Positions 46,940 through 58,927 of a stretch of 64,000 bases of DNA are shown in pieces. A program made the position numbers and the translations under genes. Below the pieces are notes generated by a model. That model did not search any database and was not told where the DNA came from. It saw nothing but the letters and a program-made list of their open reading frames with translations. Positions within the stretch are counted from its first letter, which is position 1. The number at the start of each line of letters is the position of its first letter. This stretch comes from Brachynemurus nebulosus. Taxonomy: Eukaryota > Arthropoda > Insecta > Neuroptera > Myrmeleontidae. Location: the NCBI GenBank assembly GCA_035578155.1, contig JAPWDM010000005.1, positions 46,030,954 to 46,094,953 of the forward strand, in the 5' to 3' direction.

Positions 46940-47490
46940 GACCTAGGTTGTGCTTTTTGGAGGTTTTAATATTTTACCCCCACCCCCCTCATTTTTAAGC
47001 TACAATTTCATGCATTTTCGACGTTTTCGAAGTTTGTACCACTCGCACAGGTCACCCGAATAAACCTAGAGGGCTGAAATTTTGTATTCGGATTGAGTTA
47101 GTATCAAGGGGGTGCCTTTTGGGGGTCTCGACTTTTAACCCCTACCCCCACCATTTTTATACCCAAAAGAACATGATTTTTCTTGTTTTTTAACAGTTTC
47201 GTTCGGGTCAAAATCTCCCCAAATAAACCTAGAGGGCTGAAATTTGGTGTACAGGTTAAGCTAATAGCCAGACACTGTTTTTTGGAGGTTTCAACTTTTA
47301 ACCCTTACCCCCACGATTTTTACGCCAATATTTCCTTAATTTTTTTGCTTGTTTTCTAACACGTCTAGAGACTCCATAAGGAAACCTATAGGGCTGAAAT
47401 TTTGTACGTGTATTCAGTTAGTATCCAGCTAGTACCTTGTAGGGAGTCCGCATCACTTTTCCCCCCACTTCTCCCATTTTTACATCGGAA
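46940..47490. repeat. ~150-bp tandem repeat, about four units
   Basis: Units contain CTAGAGGGCTGAAATTT and ACCCCTACCCCCACCATTTT at roughly 130-160-bp spacing. They are diverged from one another. Confidence 0.8.
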
Positions 47491-47779
47491 TTGAATGCTA
47501 TTGTTAAATGTGTTTTAAAAGCATTATGTTTATTCTAAATACAAGTAGGCGAATAGTAATTTTAAAAAAAGTGAACTTACTTTTATGACAAATGAAATAC
47601 ATACATATTAAGTAATTTAAAAATGTTATTAAAGTCACTGTTTATTTATAAATTAGGAATTTTGGATTTTTAGTATTTATAAAATAGAAATTTTGGATTT
47701 TTTTGGAAAGAAAAAATATCTTTATAAAGGCCTTCCAGTTTACTATTGAAGGTCCTTTTAGCGAATTTCCAAAACTGGA

Positions 47780-47880
47780 AATTCAGCTTTTACGCCAGGT
47801 GTCATGGTGCGACCTAAGCCCGAGACCATATCAGAAATATGTTTTGAGGTCCCTAGAATACGAAAATGATATTCACTAAA

Positions 47881-47924
<44 letters not shown>

Positions 47925-48240
47925 CCGCGCGATAACTCTCGAACGAAACGTTTAATGCTTATGAAATTTTGTGTGCGAATTCGATTTTCCAAATCGTTGG
48001 ATGAGTTCGTTAGCCAGACACGTCGGATGCCCAGAAGTAGGTTTTCCGGGCGTTTTTTGTCAACAAAATGAGTTTTTTGCCAGAATTAAGCAATTTTTCA
48101 AATTTTTTTTTACACTAAGCCATTGTAAAAGGTAAAATGCATAAAAAATGTTTTTATACGGTTGCTCTAAATTACTTACTTTTCGAGAAAAACTAGGAAA
48201 TATGTCGTTCTCCATTTCACTCGCACTCGCATTCTTTTTT
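47780..48240 (-). repeat. TA-linked repeat, copy 3
   Basis: Inverse of 2880-3385: (TA)n at 47884-47920, then CGATAACTCTCGAACGAAAC and CAGACACGTCGGATGCCCAG. Homology continues on both sides of the microsatellite. Confidence 0.8.
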
Positions 48241-48875
48241 TTTCTGTCTCATTTTTTGCGAGCTAAATTCGAAAAAAACCGCTTTATAAGTAGCGTGTCA
48301 TGATTTTTTTAATCCAATTTAACGATTCGGCTATATTCTATTTCTCTGTCAGTTAAATGTTTTTATAATGTATCTCTGTTCCATTTTTTTTTACAAAAAA
48401 AATCCCGACGATATCTGTTATGTGATATGATCAGAATTTAGATTATATTTACACCTTCCTAAAATTAATAAGAGTTTGCTTCAATCGTATAAAAATTACG
48501 TTAAATCATATTCAAACAATAATATTTTTACGTAATTTTTTATCCAATTGACAATACAGTTATGATTAGAATTGTATAATCAGAGCATTCTAATATTAAA
48601 TAATTTTGCACATTCAATTTTTTTTTTTAACAAAGAAAAATTTTTTTAAATTTTGACACATTCTTTTATGAAATTTCGATTAAGAAATATTAAAAAATTT
48701 TAAAGTGAATCATTTAAAAAGAGTTAAAAATAAATTAAAAAGGAAACATTTCTCTATTTTAACATATTTGTAAAGAAAATTTTACAGTTTACTTACAGTT
48801 TTTTGAAAAAATGTAATAACATTTTTACATACAATAAAGATTATATTTGAACGGTAGGAAATCCACAAATTTTTT
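48241..48875. other. Gene-free AT-rich sequence
   Basis: Nothing supportable was found. Confidence 0.4.
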
Positions 48876-48884
48876 TTTATTTCT

Positions 48885-48972
48885 TTAATTAATTATTAAA
48901 TTTGGTTTTAGAAGAAAATCTTCGTCTAATTCGCTCCAAGCCGAAAGTATAGCCACTAATAAGGACATTCCA
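48885..48972 (-). CDS. Candidate terminal exon
   Basis: Minus strand: TTTTAACAG acts as a 3' splice site. If entered in phase 1, it gives GMSLLVAILSAWSELDEDF and a further nine residues to TAA at 48885-48887. An AATAAA follows at 48876-48881. The phase-0 reading is also open (ending KTKFNN). The composition is protein-like, with a hydrophobic stretch, and G+C is raised locally. I could not find the upstream exons and assign no family. Confidence 0.25.
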
Positions 48973-48979
48973 CTGTTAA

Positions 48980-50050
48980 AATAAATGGAAAATATATTGA
49001 AATTTATTTAATGAAAGCCATTCATACACATTTTTAAAATATCCTTTTGAATTATATAACAAATAAAATCTGTGTAAAAAAATCTAATTGACGTGTTTTT
49101 TCTCAATTTGCTAATATTAAGTAAGGCTCGTTAATTAGGGAGTGATTGTGTTAAAATTTTAATATAAAATATGGTAATTTTAACCCTCTTTAAAAGAACA
49201 TTTCGATTTTAACAATAAAAAAATTTTAAAAAGTGTTTTCGTTTTTCCCGGATTACCAAAAACTGTTCATAGGCATATCTGTGACTAAAGTTGCCTCCCT
49301 TTCTTAAGAAAATAAAGTATTTTTAAAATTTTGTGCAAAAGAATAAAACACAATTAACGAAAAAAAAGTACGCGTTTCCATATTTTTAAGATTTTGTAGT
49401 ACAAGAAAATCCTTATAAATTCATCATATCTGTTATTGCATTTACTAGCTTTTACGCAATTTAATAAACAAAAGTCTGAAAATGGACGTAGAATCTCACT
49501 GTTATTAATTATTATGTCTTAGTCTTTTGAAAAATTATTTTTTGAACTAAAATAAGAATAGGAGGAATATAAACTTAGGGGTAAACGACAGGAGTATATA
49601 AACTTCATTTTAGATTCTACGTTTATTTTTACAGAAAATCATCAAGTACCTATTATTTCTTTTTTGAATGTATAAATACAAAAAGTTCGAAATTATTTTA
49701 TATTAGAATTTCAATTTTGGTCGACCCTACGGGTTGTCCCCATTTACTCTTTTCTCGTCTCTTTTGACCCCAATTTTTCATAGAGAAGAAATTATACGAT
49801 TTTCGTTAATTTTTCAAAAACCACGGATATTTTTAAATTTTTTTGGATACTGCTGATAAAGTGACCATCTTCGCGTAAATTTTTAATATATTAAAGATTA
49901 GGTACTCGTAAAATAAATACAAAAAAATACGGTGTGAAGTCTGAATGCGTACCTATTCATCCTTGTCTACGGTAGCACATTTTTTATTGACATAAATATT
50001 AGAAACGCAGGAAAAGAGACCAGGAATCAACATAGAAGTGGATTATGGTA
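48980..50050. other. Gene-free sequence
   Basis: 49076-49150 aligns with 40496-40570. Otherwise nothing supportable. Confidence 0.4.
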
Positions 50051-50760
50051 CGATATATTTTCTGAAAAAAGTGCTTAGGACCAAAGTTATAGAGTTCAAA
50101 GTGATGCACTTGATGATAACTTTGAAGTTGACCTTGAGGTCAATTTCCAAAGTCATTTGAAAATCATTTAATATTTTTCAAAAGGAGTAGTTTACTTTTC
50201 ATCCCTAAATAGTTCAAAGTATATTCGAACGAATTTCACATGCAAGATAGAAAATAAGTGATCAAGAAGTAATTTTGAAAAATATTTGCTCAATCGCAAT
50301 CGGAAAAATAATAGTTAATCATATGTTGAATTGAATTCCTAATATGATAACTATAGAGTAGCAATAAAAATTTTAAAAAATTTTGAAAATTTCTAATATA
50401 ACATAAAGTTAATGTTTAACTTACAATTGGAGTGATATTAAATCTTTTCTTAACTTTACTTCTAAAATTACTTACAAAAATGTTTTCTTCTAATTTTTTC
50501 TATAAATTTGCGCCTATTTTTTCATTTCGTCAGGTTTTTATTTTTTTTATTTTAGAAAAATAACGCAACAAATCAATTTTGAAGATAGATTGAGTCAATA
50601 CATGAAATTACTGCTTATAGGTACAGGATATGGTCAAAGTTCGGCAATGGCTAATCATTTTCAACTGACCTTGAAAATCGATTTCAGGGTCACTATCAAG
50701 TGCATCGCTTTAAATTCTACAAATTTGGTACTCAGCCCTTTTTTCAAAAAATATGTCGTT
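50051..50760. mobile_element. ~710-bp old inverted-repeat element
   Basis: Arms of about 115 bp (50051-50170 against 50645-50760) share ATATTTT.TGAAAAAAG and GATGCACTTGAT, roughly three-quarters identical by eye. The true ends are uncertain. Confidence 0.6.
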
Positions 50761-51129
50761 TCAAAAATATTTAGCTATAACTGTTTTCATCTACAGAGGT
50801 TGAATGGTGTTTTCTACCCCTAAAAAGCGTATTTAGCCGAAATAAAAAAACACGTATTTAATATTTTTCGCTGTTTAATAAGTATGTTAAGTTTCATTCA
50901 AATTGGCAAGTATTAGTTGGGTAGTGTTATTTGTCAGAATGTTTTGCCGATCTAGTTTTTTCAATATTTCTTTGCTCGTTTTCAGAATTTGTATTTTAAT
51001 TTCTACGGACAAATAACTCATTCTTTTCTTCGATTTTAGTAACTTTTATTTGCTGATGTTGACCATTAATTGATCGAAACATATCAAATATTTTTCAATG
51101 ATTTTTTTAGCGAATGTCGAAAATTTTGA

Positions 51130-51606
51130 AAATTTTTTCACCGTTAGTAAGTTAAAGTATTTGAATTCATTAAGTAATTAAATGATGTCCACAAGAACCT
51201 TACGAACTACCATAAGTTATATGAGATCCCTAGGACCCGTTTTTTACTGTTAGGATAAACTTTTTACTAAAATTATTTTAGATGAATAAAGGTTATGTTG
51301 TATGATTTCCGCCAGGGTTTACTGTTCCCATTATTGTAAAAAATAAACTAACCGACCGATTTTGAAAATTTTTTCACTGTTAGAGAACTAAATTATTTTA
51401 GATGGATACAACTATGCTGCACAAAGTCCGTTCGGGTTCTTGGGTTCCAAAAATATCAAAACTAATTACCCAGCCGATTTTAAAAAATCTTTTACTCTTA
51501 GAAAGCTAAACTATTTTAAATAGGTACAGTTCTTAGATGAGATCCGCCAGTCCCCAAAATTTGGAAATTCGCTATGTTATGCAGATGCTGCGACAGGGGT
51601 ATTTTA
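51130..51606 (-). repeat. 120-bp-family tandem array with border, copy 2
   Basis: About four diverged units (CCGATTTTGAAAATTTTTTC, AACTAAATTATTTTAGATGG) end in the border AGATGCTGCGACAGGGGTAT. The order is the inverse of 1306-2610. Confidence 0.75.
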
Positions 51607-52455
51607 ATATTTAAAACTAAAACATAAAGGCAATTAACGGATAAACATGGGCAGGAATGTCCTCGTACGAATTGTGTTGGCTTTTTTTCTGCTACCTGTT
51701 TTCGGCACAAAATTGAAATTTACTGAGATACAGCCCTTAAATACTTAAAACCTTTTTTTAAAGCCTCGATCAGCCGAACACTCATCACCAGTTTTGAAAC
51801 CAACAAAATGACAATTCGGTTGTAGACTTTCAATCACATTTCGCTTGTAGACATTCAATACCGAAGATGAAGGGGAAAATTCGACTACCGTGATGAGGCC
51901 CCGCTGCTCACGGCGTTTCTTTTTTTTATTGTCGATGTTACATAGCAAAAAGTAGAATTTATTGTGCTGTAAATGGCTATGAATTGAACTAAAAATTTCA
52001 TTTATCACAGACCAGCTTAATTTGTTCAAACTATAGCTCATAATTTGATAACAGTAATAAAAGTAATAAAAGAATATTATAAAATGTATGGATAATTCAC
52101 GATATTAAGTACTTTAGTGTGCATATTGCGGAAATAAAAACGTTGTAAATGAATTTTTTTAATTTTTTTGTAAATATTGTAACTTGTTTAAAATATTTGA
52201 TGTGCAGTCATTCACATTTAATGACATAAGTGAATAAATAATAATTATTCAATCAGACATTCAAGTATTTTATATTTTTTCACAGAGAAATGCCAAATTT
52301 GATAACTGGGGAAATTATTGTAATTAGAGTGAAAATTTTTCATTTTCAACAAGTTAATTCTCTAATGCTGTTACACTTATAACACGTTCATTGCTACTAT
52401 ATACTTAATGCAAATCAGTGTAGAAGCATGGACACACACGTTGCTTCTGTTACCT
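51607..52455. other. Gene-free sequence
   Basis: A 98-codon minus-strand open frame covers 51745-52041 with raised G+C (CCCCGCTGCTCACGGCG). I recognise no domain, splice context or homologous copy, so it is not called. Confidence 0.35.
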
Positions 52456-52460
52456 ATGTA

Positions 52461-52922
52461 TATACTGTGTGAGTTTTTCGAGAGTTGCCATTTCTATTAC
52501 AGCCAAACCGTTGATTTAATCGAAAAATTGTTCAAATAAGAGTTGTAGATATCGACGGGGGCAACCGATTACTATAGTCAGGAGCTTTATAGCTCTTATG
52601 GTTTTCGAGCTATGATACAAACTTATAGATTTTTAAATGAGACTATATATTAATATTTCGATAAAACTGATCTAATGCAATAATTAACAACACAAATGAG
52701 CAAAAAAAATTTTTTTACTCAAGTTTAATTTTTTAATTTTACTTTAATTTATCAGTTAGGCGGTAAAAATATGCATATGTACTTGCGGCTACTTCAACCG
52801 ATAGTGTTTTTCTTGATTACATTTCCATTACATCCAAGAAAAGAACCTTTTCCAGTATCATTTCTATCATAAAAATTTGGTTGTAATAGAAATGGCAACT
52901 CTCAGGAAACTCACATGGTATA
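52461..52922 (-). mobile_element. 462-bp MITE, copy 2
   Basis: Inverse of 43613-44059 over its whole length. It starts TATACTGTGTGAGTTTTTCG and ends CTCACATGGTATA. Confidence 0.85.
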
Positions 52923-53049
52923 TAAATATTGCATAGGATAATGCTTTTGGCATCTGTGAACGAACTTCACAATTACATAACACTTACGGTGACACTGATC
53001 AGCAGCGTGTTTACAGAGACACTAATAATAATTGGGGAGGTTAAATATT

Positions 53050-53305
53050 TGGAAAAATAATTACGCCATTTTGACAGTAAGTTCACATGCAAATTATCCT
53101 AATTCAACCAGTCACTCTAATCCAAATCAGTTCCATAAAGTCTGGTTTAAAAAAAAACGAATTTTTTAACTTGATGACGTCATCAAGTTTATTACAATTT
53201 TTCGACGCCTTAAAAAACGTAAACGAAATAACTGAATGATAAAATTGGAAGCAAATTATAGATTTTCAAAGTCCTTCTCTTCATCCTTACCAACACTGGA
53301 CATGT
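53050..53305. repeat. TGACGTCAT-family repeat, uninterrupted copy
   Basis: Contains CAAATCAGTTCCATAAAGTC and ACTTGATGACGTCATCAAGT. It represents the empty site of the hAT insertion at 29132. Confidence 0.65.
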
Positions 53306-53316
53306 ACTACCCATAT

Positions 53317-53959
53317 TATAGTTGAAAAAATATTCCCAGACACTTTTGTAGGTTTCCTTCTTTTTTGTCCTTGTCGTACACTTTTCAACACTACACCAGT
53401 GTCCTTAATCAGTGGTTTTTATTTAGTTTTTTAAATATTTGACAATAATAATATTTCATCTTTACAAAGTGAAAAAAATGATGCAATACTGTAAAGAAAA
53501 GTGAAATATGTTATTTTCAATTAGAATAAACTATTTTCGTTTGATTTTTACTGATTTGAAAATTCTAAGCAGTACATATTGACATCCACTGATTTATGTT
53601 TTTCAAAATTATATTTTTAATAGTAAAATTTATTGCAATGAATCCAGTCATTCAATTATTTTCTGTAAATGTTTACAGTTATGTTATAAACGTTATAATA
53701 TCGTATATCATTAATGTCATTTGTTTTCGGTTTCTTTAAGAAATATTCTTCTGTAATCAAATTATTATTGAATAAACAGAATTTACATAAAAATATAAAA
53801 TAGTTTTTTTAACTTATTTATTATTACACGTATTTCCTAACCTAACGTTCAATTAGTACCCTAAGCACTATTTATTTGTTTGACTGGAATTAGAAAAAGA
53901 CAATCATACGTTGACAAAGAAACTATCAAAAGTGTCTGGGAATATTTTTTCAACTATAG
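53317..53959. mobile_element. ~643-bp TIR element
   Basis: TIRs of about 40 bp start TATAGTTGAAAAAATATTCC and include CAGACACTTTTG. No coding; no clear target duplication. Confidence 0.75.
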
Positions 53960-54150
53960 TAAAATTTACGTCCAATAAATTAGAGTAGTTAGGGACTGAT
54001 TTATACAATCATGTTAGAAATACGAAGAAACTGTTCATCACATCTTTTTGCATGACAATCTACATATTGGTATAGATGAAATTATCCAAACTTGGACTAA
54101 CGTCATTAACAAATGAAATAAAATTAGACGTACAATTTTATATTACTATA

Positions 54151-55011
54151 AGGTAAAAGACCCGGTAATTGACCCTGGCCCAGTTTCTGAACTTTTCAAC
54201 TTTGTTATAAATTAATAAAAAAACTATATTTTAAATAAGAAAAAAAAAAATTCTTAATTTAAAGTAATCTATTCTGTGTCTAATGAACAGCAATTTAAAA
54301 AGTTTAGAATATATTAACTAAATAAAAAAAAATTTTTAAGTTTAAAATGTGTGTAAACACTATTTTTTTGGTAGTTTCTTAACAGTTTATGTTACAAAGT
54401 ACTCATTTTGATCTGTGCAATATTCATCATGTAAGTATGAAAACTTAATTAAAAATATATGAGCAGGTTAATATTTGTTTAAAATTTATTTTAAAATATT
54501 TATAAAATACCTAGAATGATTTTTATTATTAAAATATGAGGGTCAATTACTAGGCTCACTTCTAAAGTGGTATGGCCCAGTTAAATTCTAACCAGTTTTT
54601 GTTAGTTATTTTGTTATTTATAGTTATCTTCGATTAGTTTTTGTTATTTTTCATAACGTATATAACATTAAACATTCGTTTTTATCAATAAAAAATTATT
54701 TATAAATTAAATTTTAAAAAACTGTATTTTTAAATTTAAGAATCAGAAACTAGGCCACTGTCAGGGTCAGAAACTGTCACATGAGAAATTTTGAGAGTCA
54801 GAAACTGGGTCCTTTTTGCGAATTTTTAAAACATTAATTTAAATTATTAATTCAATTCAAATAATTATTTTACTTGTATGGCTTTATTTTGAAAGCCATA
54901 AACTAGTTGATAAAATTATTAATTGTCTCTTAAGTTGAAACTTATATTTATTACTGTCGTTTAACCTCAGTCGTCACTCTTAAAGGGTCAGAAACTAGGC
55001 CCGTTACCTTA
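54151..55011. mobile_element. ~860-bp TIR element
   Basis: Ends AAGGTAAAAGACCCGGTAAT and, inverted, AAGGTAACGGGCCTAGTTTC. TTGACCC, AGAAACTGG and AGAAACTAGGC motifs recur inside (54193, 54553, 54748, 54790, 54989). No coding; class unknown. Confidence 0.55.
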
Positions 55012-56240
55012 GTTACTCTAATACAAAAATAACAAAAAGGAAAACGAAGTTGACTTCGTTTTTAAAGGGTAAAATTGGTCTAAATTCTCGTATTAAATTT
55101 GAATATACCGCCCTTAAAATTCATCAAGAATTAAAAAGGGAAAGAAACAAAAAATTTTGATAGGTACGCTCAAGATTGGTATATTGGAGGTTCGCCAATC
55201 AAATGAAAACGATACTTGACTGTGGACTGCAGTATAGCCAGGTCTGGAATATTTTTCTTCTTATAATGTCTTAGTAATGTTGGATGTGAACAAAAATATT
55301 TAAATTAATGGAAATATAAAATACCCGATTCAACTTTTCAGAAAAGAGAAAAAAAAATTAATACAATTTTTTCAATTAAATATAGATAAAATAAGTATTT
55401 GAAATATATTTATTACGGTTTGTCAGAAAAATAGATACAAATATATTCGATAATGTTACACATGTGTGTATTCATTCTCTGTATGTCATAGAATTCGGAA
55501 ATTATGAAACATTAATGAAAAACTCTGTCTTACTTTCTTAATTACGGATTAATTTAGGTGTTTTCAATGTTATTAATTCAACAACGTTATTCTACACCCT
55601 TTTTTAGAAATCGAAAATAGCTAATATCTTTATATAATGTCTTATACTGTGAATTTCTACAATTTAGCACAGAACACCGTATACCAGGCATGACTATAAA
55701 AATACGTTAGAAAAATTTTAGATGCCGGCCCTGAAATAACGATTTTCAAAGCAGCAATTAATGAAATTAATTAAAATAACTAAATAACTTACATTTGGCA
55801 CAAAATTACAAACAATATGTGAAAAATTAATAAAAATAATTATATTAAACTGAATATTATATTATAATAAGTAATAATTATTCAGAAATAATACTTTAAA
55901 ATTTCAAAATGACAGTTCATATACAAATATTGTTGATAATCAAGTGATGATCAATTGACGCTATAAAATAGCTGATTGCAGTCCAAAAGCAATACATTTG
56001 TAGCACAGGGATTTAATATACCTCATAAACGTAAATATAAACCTTGGGTACGTCTAATTTTAATGAATTTATTGCATTTGTTTAATGACGTCAGTCCAAG
56101 TTTAGATAATTTCACTTATACCTACAACTTCTTAGGAAAAATTACTATAGTTATATGAAACTAATTAATTATTAATATGAAAATAATTAATTATCATTCA
56201 GATATTTATTTTAATTTGAATATTTTGACAAAATTTAAAA
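55012..56240. other. Gene-free sequence upstream of the Ly6 gene
   Basis: It would contain the promoter and 5' UTR of the gene beginning at 56241. No confident TATA or initiator can be chosen in such AT-rich DNA. Confidence 0.4.
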
Positions 56241-58002
56241 ATGGAATTTAAATTTGCATTTAAATTTGAATACTTTTCTTTATTTATATTTTGGCTTACT
56301 ACTTGTTATGGTAAAAAACTTGTATTATAACTTTAGGTATTTGAAAGTTTGATCATTTTTCTAATTACTTTTACTTCTTTTCAAACATAATTTTCACAAT
56401 CAGGAACAAAAATTAAATAATATGATTCCGTGTGGAATCGTTCCAAAAGCTTTCTTTTGGATATGAACAAATCAAATTTCTAAAGTTATATTTTACAGAA
56501 ATGTGACCGAATTTTATAGAAATTAAACGTTTATATTGATTGGATCATGCCAAATATACGAAACCAAAAATTTTTAAAAATTGTCATGTGCTTGTGCACT
56601 CTTACTATGAAATTATGTTATTTCAATATAGTTGATATTGAACTTAAGAAATTGTACATACAGTTCAATACCATGAACGTTTCTTCTGAAATCAATTTAA
56701 TTACCTATTTCTTTCCAGTAATTCAAAAATGTTACAGTTTACGCTGTTACACCTGCAACTCTGATAGATGCTTAAAAGGTTTAGAGGATAACAAAACTTG
56801 TGACAGCGCATGGAAGCAAGCAACATGCTACATACTGAAATTAACAATCGAACCCGATTCAGGTAAAATTTTCAATAAAGGTTACTGTTCACGCTATGGA
56901 CCCGCATCAGTAAAAGTACAATACTATAAAAAATCGGGCACCTTTTTTGAAATCTTAATTTATTTTATGACTTATTTTGAAAGAATTGTTTCATCATCTT
57001 AAATTTCTAAATATTTTTAGCATGAGTAAAAAAAATTAATTTTTATATGATCTAACTGAAATTTAACTACAAGTTAGTATTATTATTATAAAAATGTGTC
57101 GAAATGGTTATGAAAATTTACTATGAATGCATATGGCAATAATTTTAATAATACGGATAGTTTTATCCCGATTGAAAATTCCCGGGGGATACAAAATCAA
57201 TTGCCCAATCAAGTCCAACTAACTAAACTGAATTCGATTTGGTACACAGACACTATTTAGCCTGAGTTAACACATATGGGATGATTTACCTATAGGATAA
57301 TAGTAACCTTTGATGTTCACTTATTTTAATGTAATTTTCCTCCTTCGTCTAAGAAATAAAGTTCACAAAAAATAATTATCTAAAATCGTAACCGTATCCC
57401 CAACAATATGCGAAATTATTATACATATTCATAACCGAAACTGAAACTAAAAAAAAAATGCTTTTAATTATCCGTATCTGTAGCCGAAACTTCATATACG
57501 GTAACATCCCTAATTTATTCTACATTAATTATTTATTTAAAATTATTAAATTTTCAAAAAAATCTTGAATTGCATCAGAATTTAAATGTTATATTTAATA
57601 CATCAAACATTACAATAACCTTATTTGACAATAAAGAAAAATTAAATTTTATTATAACCAGATGAGAAAAAAGTCAGATGGAGAAGCGACTGCCAAACAG
57701 GCTCTAAAGATAGATGTAATAAAGAATTTTTAAAAATTTCTTTTGAAGAGTCCATGTCCAAGAAACGTGTTAAGATGGATGATTGTGAAGAATGTTCAAC
57801 GGATTTTTGTAATTCGATCAAAATTTCAGGGGGAAAAAATTCCATGGAGTCGTCCAGTATTGCCGATACTACGGTCAAAGATTCGTCCAATACTGTGAAT
57901 CCCACGACAAAAGCATCGTCCAATATTACAAATCGGTCATCGTATTCTATTAAGTTATTGATTCTACTATTTGTTTATTACACACTGTATTATATTTGCT
58001 AA
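56241..58002 (+). CDS. Ly6/uPAR-domain GPI-anchored protein, three exons
   Basis: Coding join 56241-56310, 56719-56862, 57662-58002 (555 nt, 184 residues). Both introns are phase 1, with donors TATG|GTAAAA and TCAG|GTAAAA and acceptors TTTCCAG| and TAACCAG|. Exon 1 gives a signal peptide with the hydrophobic core YFSLFIFWLTTCY. Exons 2-3 give one three-finger domain with the ten expected cysteines (33, 36, 41, 51, 60, 82, 90, 113, 116, 121), closing CX2CX4CN, plus an extra C28. A Ser/Thr-rich stalk (about 125-165) and a hydrophobic C-terminus (IKLLILLFVYYTLYYIC) indicate a GPI anchor on the cell surface. Relatives include fly boudin-type and quiver-type proteins, which act in septate-junction assembly or channel regulation; the specific role here is unknown. 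Start: AAAATGG context. Exon 2 stays open for 46 codons past the donor, but splicing completes the cysteine pattern. An ATTAAA lies at 58072. Confidence 0.85.
57160..57320 (+). repeat. Scrap of the foldback-element unit, in intron 2
   Basis: TTTTATCCCGATTGAAAATTC and the following GGGGATACAAAATCAATTG resemble one 125-bp unit of the 44.6-46.8-kb element. Confidence 0.5.
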
Positions 58003-58126
58003 CTGAAATTTCATGATTTACAATAACTAAATTTACAAATCGCTCATTAATGTTTTATTAGCTTTTTTTTTATTAAATATTACGCGTCTAGTATGTAATA
58101 GGTAATTTTAACTCTGCCTTTGCCAA

Positions 58127-58196
58127 GCGTATATCGCTACGTTTCTGTCTTAACATCGTACATCAAAAACTACATGCTTTAGGACACACAAAAATA

Positions 58197-58288
<92 letters not shown>

Positions 58289-58844
58289 TATTGTGCAATA
58301 AGTGCGGGAAATTGTCGATTGCCCACCCAAGCGAAGTTGAGCGCACGAACGTAGTGAGTGCGCTCATTCGCTTGAGTGGGGCAATCGACAATCCCGCACG
58401 AGTTTCACATACTATTTTTTATTACGAATTTCACATACTTTTTTCTATTATTATCACTATTTTGACATTTTTATTTCTTTTTAAAATAATATTTTTAAGT
58501 GATCGTCTTTTTTTTTCTGAATTAATTATCGTTTAAATTACTTTATTGATGGTTTCTATAGAAATAATTATGAAATATTTATTAAATGAAAAATTAAGAG
58601 GCGGCTTTGCGTGTTTTGATTAAATTTGGCGTGTTTTATTGTCAATTTGCGTGTGCAAAGTTACTTTCCACACGCAAAAAAGTATGCGGGAAGAGTACAG
58701 TGGGCAAATAGCTATTTTGCGTACAGAAATGTGTGCGCCAAGTTAGTACTTCTCCCGCATGAGTAATAAAAAATTATTTTTGTGTGTCCTAAAGCATGTA
58801 GTTTTTGATGTACGATGTTAAGACAGAAACGTAGCGATATACGC
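58127..58844. mobile_element. 718-bp foldback element with perfect 74-bp arms
   Basis: 58127-58200 and 58771-58844 are perfect reverse complements by eye (markers TTTCTGTCTTAACATCGTAC, TTTAGGACACACAAAAATAA). (TA)n lies just inside the left arm (58201-58285) and just outside the right arm (58856-58925). Two further palindromes lie inside: 58302-58399 (GTGCGGGA...TCCCGCAC, near full-length stem) and 58684-58760 (ATGCGGGA...TCCCGCAT). No coding. Confidence 0.85.
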
Positions 58845-58853
58845 ATGTCACGC

Positions 58854-58855
<2 letters not shown>

Positions 58856-58925
<70 letters not shown>
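58856..58925. repeat. (TA)n microsatellite
   Basis: About 35 TA units follow CACGCATAATAT, in the same context as other TA-linked repeats in the window. Confidence 0.95.

Positions 58926-58927
<2 letters not shown>

Noticed and set aside
51745..52041. 98-codon minus-strand open frame with raised G+C
   Set aside because: No recognisable domain, splice context or homologous copy; insufficient for a gene call.
58179..58391. Open frames over the 58.2- and 58.9-kb TA tracts
   Set aside because: Translations of (TA)n and palindromic repeat DNA; no protein-like content.
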